Source: HK-STAS-PATE-2 sp035906575
GTDB lineage: Bacteria; Patescibacteriota; Patescibacteriia; 2-12-FULL-60-25
Assembly (NCBI GenBank): GCA_035906575.1
Contig: JAMIEW010000056.1
Coordinates: 1-7,585 of the forward strand
Direction: 5' to 3'
Length of the DNA stretch: 7,585 nucleotides
Shown here piece by piece: positions 6,482-7,585 of this stretch; the stretch's first letter is position 1; each line of letters begins with the position of its first letter. Under the pieces are notes generated by a model. That model did not search any database, was not told where the DNA came from, and saw only the letters and a program-made list of their open reading frames with translations. Made by a program: the position numbers and the translations under genes.

Positions 6482-6925
6482 TTAATTCTGCTCAAGTGTC
6501 GCGATCCTCGTCTCCCCTTTCTGCACAATCGAGAACATGAGAACCTGCTTCTCATGTTTTTTGATCCAACCGTCTACGCGCTCTGGCCATTCAAGTGCGA
6601 GCACCGCGTCACCGCTCGCGAGTTCTTCATCCAAATCTAAAACACGAAAATCTTCGTCGGTTTCAATGCGATACGCATCCACATGAATCAAACGCTTAAT
6701 ACCAGAAGCCGTTTTAACGCCATAAGTACGCATTAACGAAAACGTTGGACTCTTAGGCGTGCTTTTTGAGCCCATCGCTTCAGCAAGCGCCTGTACAAAG
6801 GTCGTTTTGCCAGCGCCTAGATCGCCCTTCAGCGCAAAAATATGGCCGGGTTTTAATATCTTCGCAAGATCTTTTGCGAGCGTTCTCCAATCTTCGAGTG
6901 TGGTGATGGTAAATTCTTGCTTCAT
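6482..6925 (-). CDS. tsaE: tRNA threonylcarbamoyladenosine biosynthesis ATPase TsaE
   Basis: TsaE is a small P-loop ATPase that works with TsaB and TsaD to place threonylcarbamoyl on A37 of ANN-decoding tRNAs (t6A). With the start at 6925 it has 147 residues, a normal family length. Walker A GDLGAGKT is at residues 34-41 (Lys40). SPTFSLMRTY (59-68) matches the conserved SPTF segment. HVDAYRI (81-87) carries the conserved Asp83, and LEWPERV (111-117) the conserved Glu112/Trp113 region. The ATG at 6925 overlaps the tsaD stop as ATGA, which suggests translational coupling. An ATG at 6934, three codons upstream, is possible, and a weak GGAA lies just before the 6925 start. The final part of the coding region holds a hairpin that reads as a terminator on the other strand. 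Confidence 0.95.
   Translation of the reverse strand: MKQEFTITTLEDWRTLAKDLAKILKPGHIFALKGDLGAGKTTFVQALAEAMGSKSTPKSPTFSLMRTYGVKTASGIKRLIHVDAYRIETDEDFRVLDLDEELASGDAVLALEWPERVDGWIKKHEKQVLMFSIVQKGETRIATLEQN
6534..6562 (+). terminator. Strong plus-strand terminator for pilB located inside tsaE
   Basis: AACATGAGAA (6534-6543) and TTCTCATGTT (6549-6558) form a perfect 10-bp stem with a CCTGC loop. The 3' arm runs into TTTT (6559-6562), giving a six-T tract at 6557-6562 before G. The orientation suits transcripts leaving pilB, whose stop codon ends 77 bp upstream. On the minus strand the same bases encode tsaE residues around KKHEKQVLMF, where an A-run precedes the stem, so tsaE transcription should not terminate here. 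Confidence 0.75.
6922..6925 (-). promoter_or_regulatory. ATGA stop/start overlap coupling tsaD to tsaE
   Basis: Read on the minus strand, ATG (6925-6923) of tsaE and TGA (6924-6922) of tsaD share two bases. This arrangement normally lets ribosomes finishing the upstream gene reinitiate on the downstream one. It supports co-transcription of the two t6A genes and the 6925 start. Confidence 0.7.
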
Positions 6926-7585
6926 ACATTCCATTCAGGTTTTGCATCCATGGTCTTCCAGTTATGGGATTCTCCGAGCTGATGACGCCAGTAACCGGCC
7001 GCTGCAATCATCGCTGCATTGTCGGTAATATAGCGCTTATCGGATGGGAAATAGCGTACGCCTTCTAATTGCGTTTCAATTGCGGTACCAAGTTCTTCAC
7101 GTAAAAGCGCATTCGCCGAAACACCACCCACAAGCAAAATCGCTTTTACTTTGTATTTCTTTGCGGCCTTCATCGTTTTAAAAACGAGCACATCTACGAT
7201 CGCGCGCTGTACCGACGCTGAAAGATTTTTCTTTGCCGACTCGCGCGCTGCGCCTTCTTCACCCGCAACACTTAACCACGCTAAACGCACCGCGGTTTTT
7301 AATCCGCTAAAACTCATGTCGAGTGATTTGTCTTTCAACATAGGACGAGGCAAATCAAAAGATTTGTCATCGCCTTCAAGCGCGAGCTTCGAAATTTGTG
7401 GACCGCCCGGGTACGGCAATCCCATCAACTTCGCGGACTTATCAAACGCTTCACCAGCAGCATCATCACGCGTTTGTCCGACGATTTTATATTTACCGGG
7501 CGCTTTCATCAGCACGAGCTCGGTGTGACCGCCTGAAACAATCAAGGCAAGCATCGGGTACTCCCAGTGTTCACGAGCCTTTTCA
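6922..7585 (-). CDS. tsaD: tRNA N6-adenosine threonylcarbamoyltransferase TsaD, C-terminal part (5' end outside window)
   Basis: TsaD (Kae1/Qri7 family, ASKHA fold) transfers the threonylcarbamoyl group from threonylcarbamoyl-AMP to tRNA A37. The frame stays open to the right window edge (EKAREHWEYP precedes MLALIVSGGHTEL), so the Met codon at 7554 is internal. 220 residues are visible and roughly 115-120 should be missing, including the N-terminal metal-binding histidines. Visible signatures are SGGHTEL (phosphate-binding loop), DDAAGEAFDKSAKLMGLPYP, SFSGLKTAV, GGVSANALLREEL, and ITDNAAMIAAAGYWR, whose Asp (7021-7023) is the third metal ligand. It is upstream of tsaE in the same direction. 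tsaB, the usual third partner, is not in the visible part. The assignment is very secure. Confidence 0.96.
   Translation of the reverse strand, partial: EKAREHWEYPMLALIVSGGHTELVLMKAPGKYKIVGQTRDDAAGEAFDKSAKLMGLPYPGGPQISKLALEGDDKSFDLPRPMLKDKSLDMSFSGLKTAVRLAWLSVAGEEGAARESAKKNLSASVQRAIVDVLVFKTMKAAKKYKVKAILLVGGVSANALLREELGTAIETQLEGVRYFPSDKRYITDNAAMIAAAGYWRHQLGESHNWKTMDAKPEWNV

Noticed and set aside
7151..7528. 125-codon open frame antisense to tsaD
   Set aside because: It is complementary to conserved TsaD motifs, has no family signature, and is most simply a shadow frame.

Overview
The window looks like a compact bacterial chromosome segment, most plausibly from a Patescibacteria/CPR lineage (Uhrbacteria/Parcubacteria-like). 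That placement is inference. It rests on gaps of only 25-49 bp, plus-strand starts without Shine-Dalgarno sequences, promoter elements pressed against the start codons, a type IV pilus-type ATPase, and a large protein I cannot name. No rRNA or ribosomal-protein marker is present to confirm it. UGA is used as a stop (tsaD), which argues against the UGA=Gly code of Gracilibacteria/Absconditabacteria. I see no mobile elements, tRNAs, CRISPR arrays or phage genes.

Layout, plus strand: the C-terminal part of ftsH (membrane AAA+ zinc protease, cut by the left edge) ends at a clear intrinsic terminator. Next is an 818-residue protein of unknown function that carries a transglutaminase/papain-like Cys-His-Asp core near residues 584-641. 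Then comes a 332-residue polytopic membrane protein of unknown family, followed by a 622-residue PilB/GspE-type assembly ATPase. Minus strand, converging on pilB: tsaD (cut by the right edge) and tsaE, joined by an ATGA overlap. Both act in the t6A tRNA modification pathway.

The main regulatory observation is that each of the three complete plus-strand genes is preceded by a -10 promoter element only 6-10 nt from its ATG. Two of these promoters share a nearly identical 16-mer (TTTTTTGTGCTAKAAT), and two start inside or directly after the T-tract of the upstream terminator. Predicted transcripts would be leaderless or have leaders of only a few nucleotides. One terminator encloses the stop codon of the membrane-protein gene. 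A strong terminator-like hairpin for pilB lies inside the coding region of convergent tsaE.

The plus-strand genes do not look like one operon. They read as independently transcribed single genes packed together. The most interesting uncharacterised items are the transglutaminase-like protein and the terminator/promoter fusion at gene boundaries. I did not find a clear novel multi-gene system.
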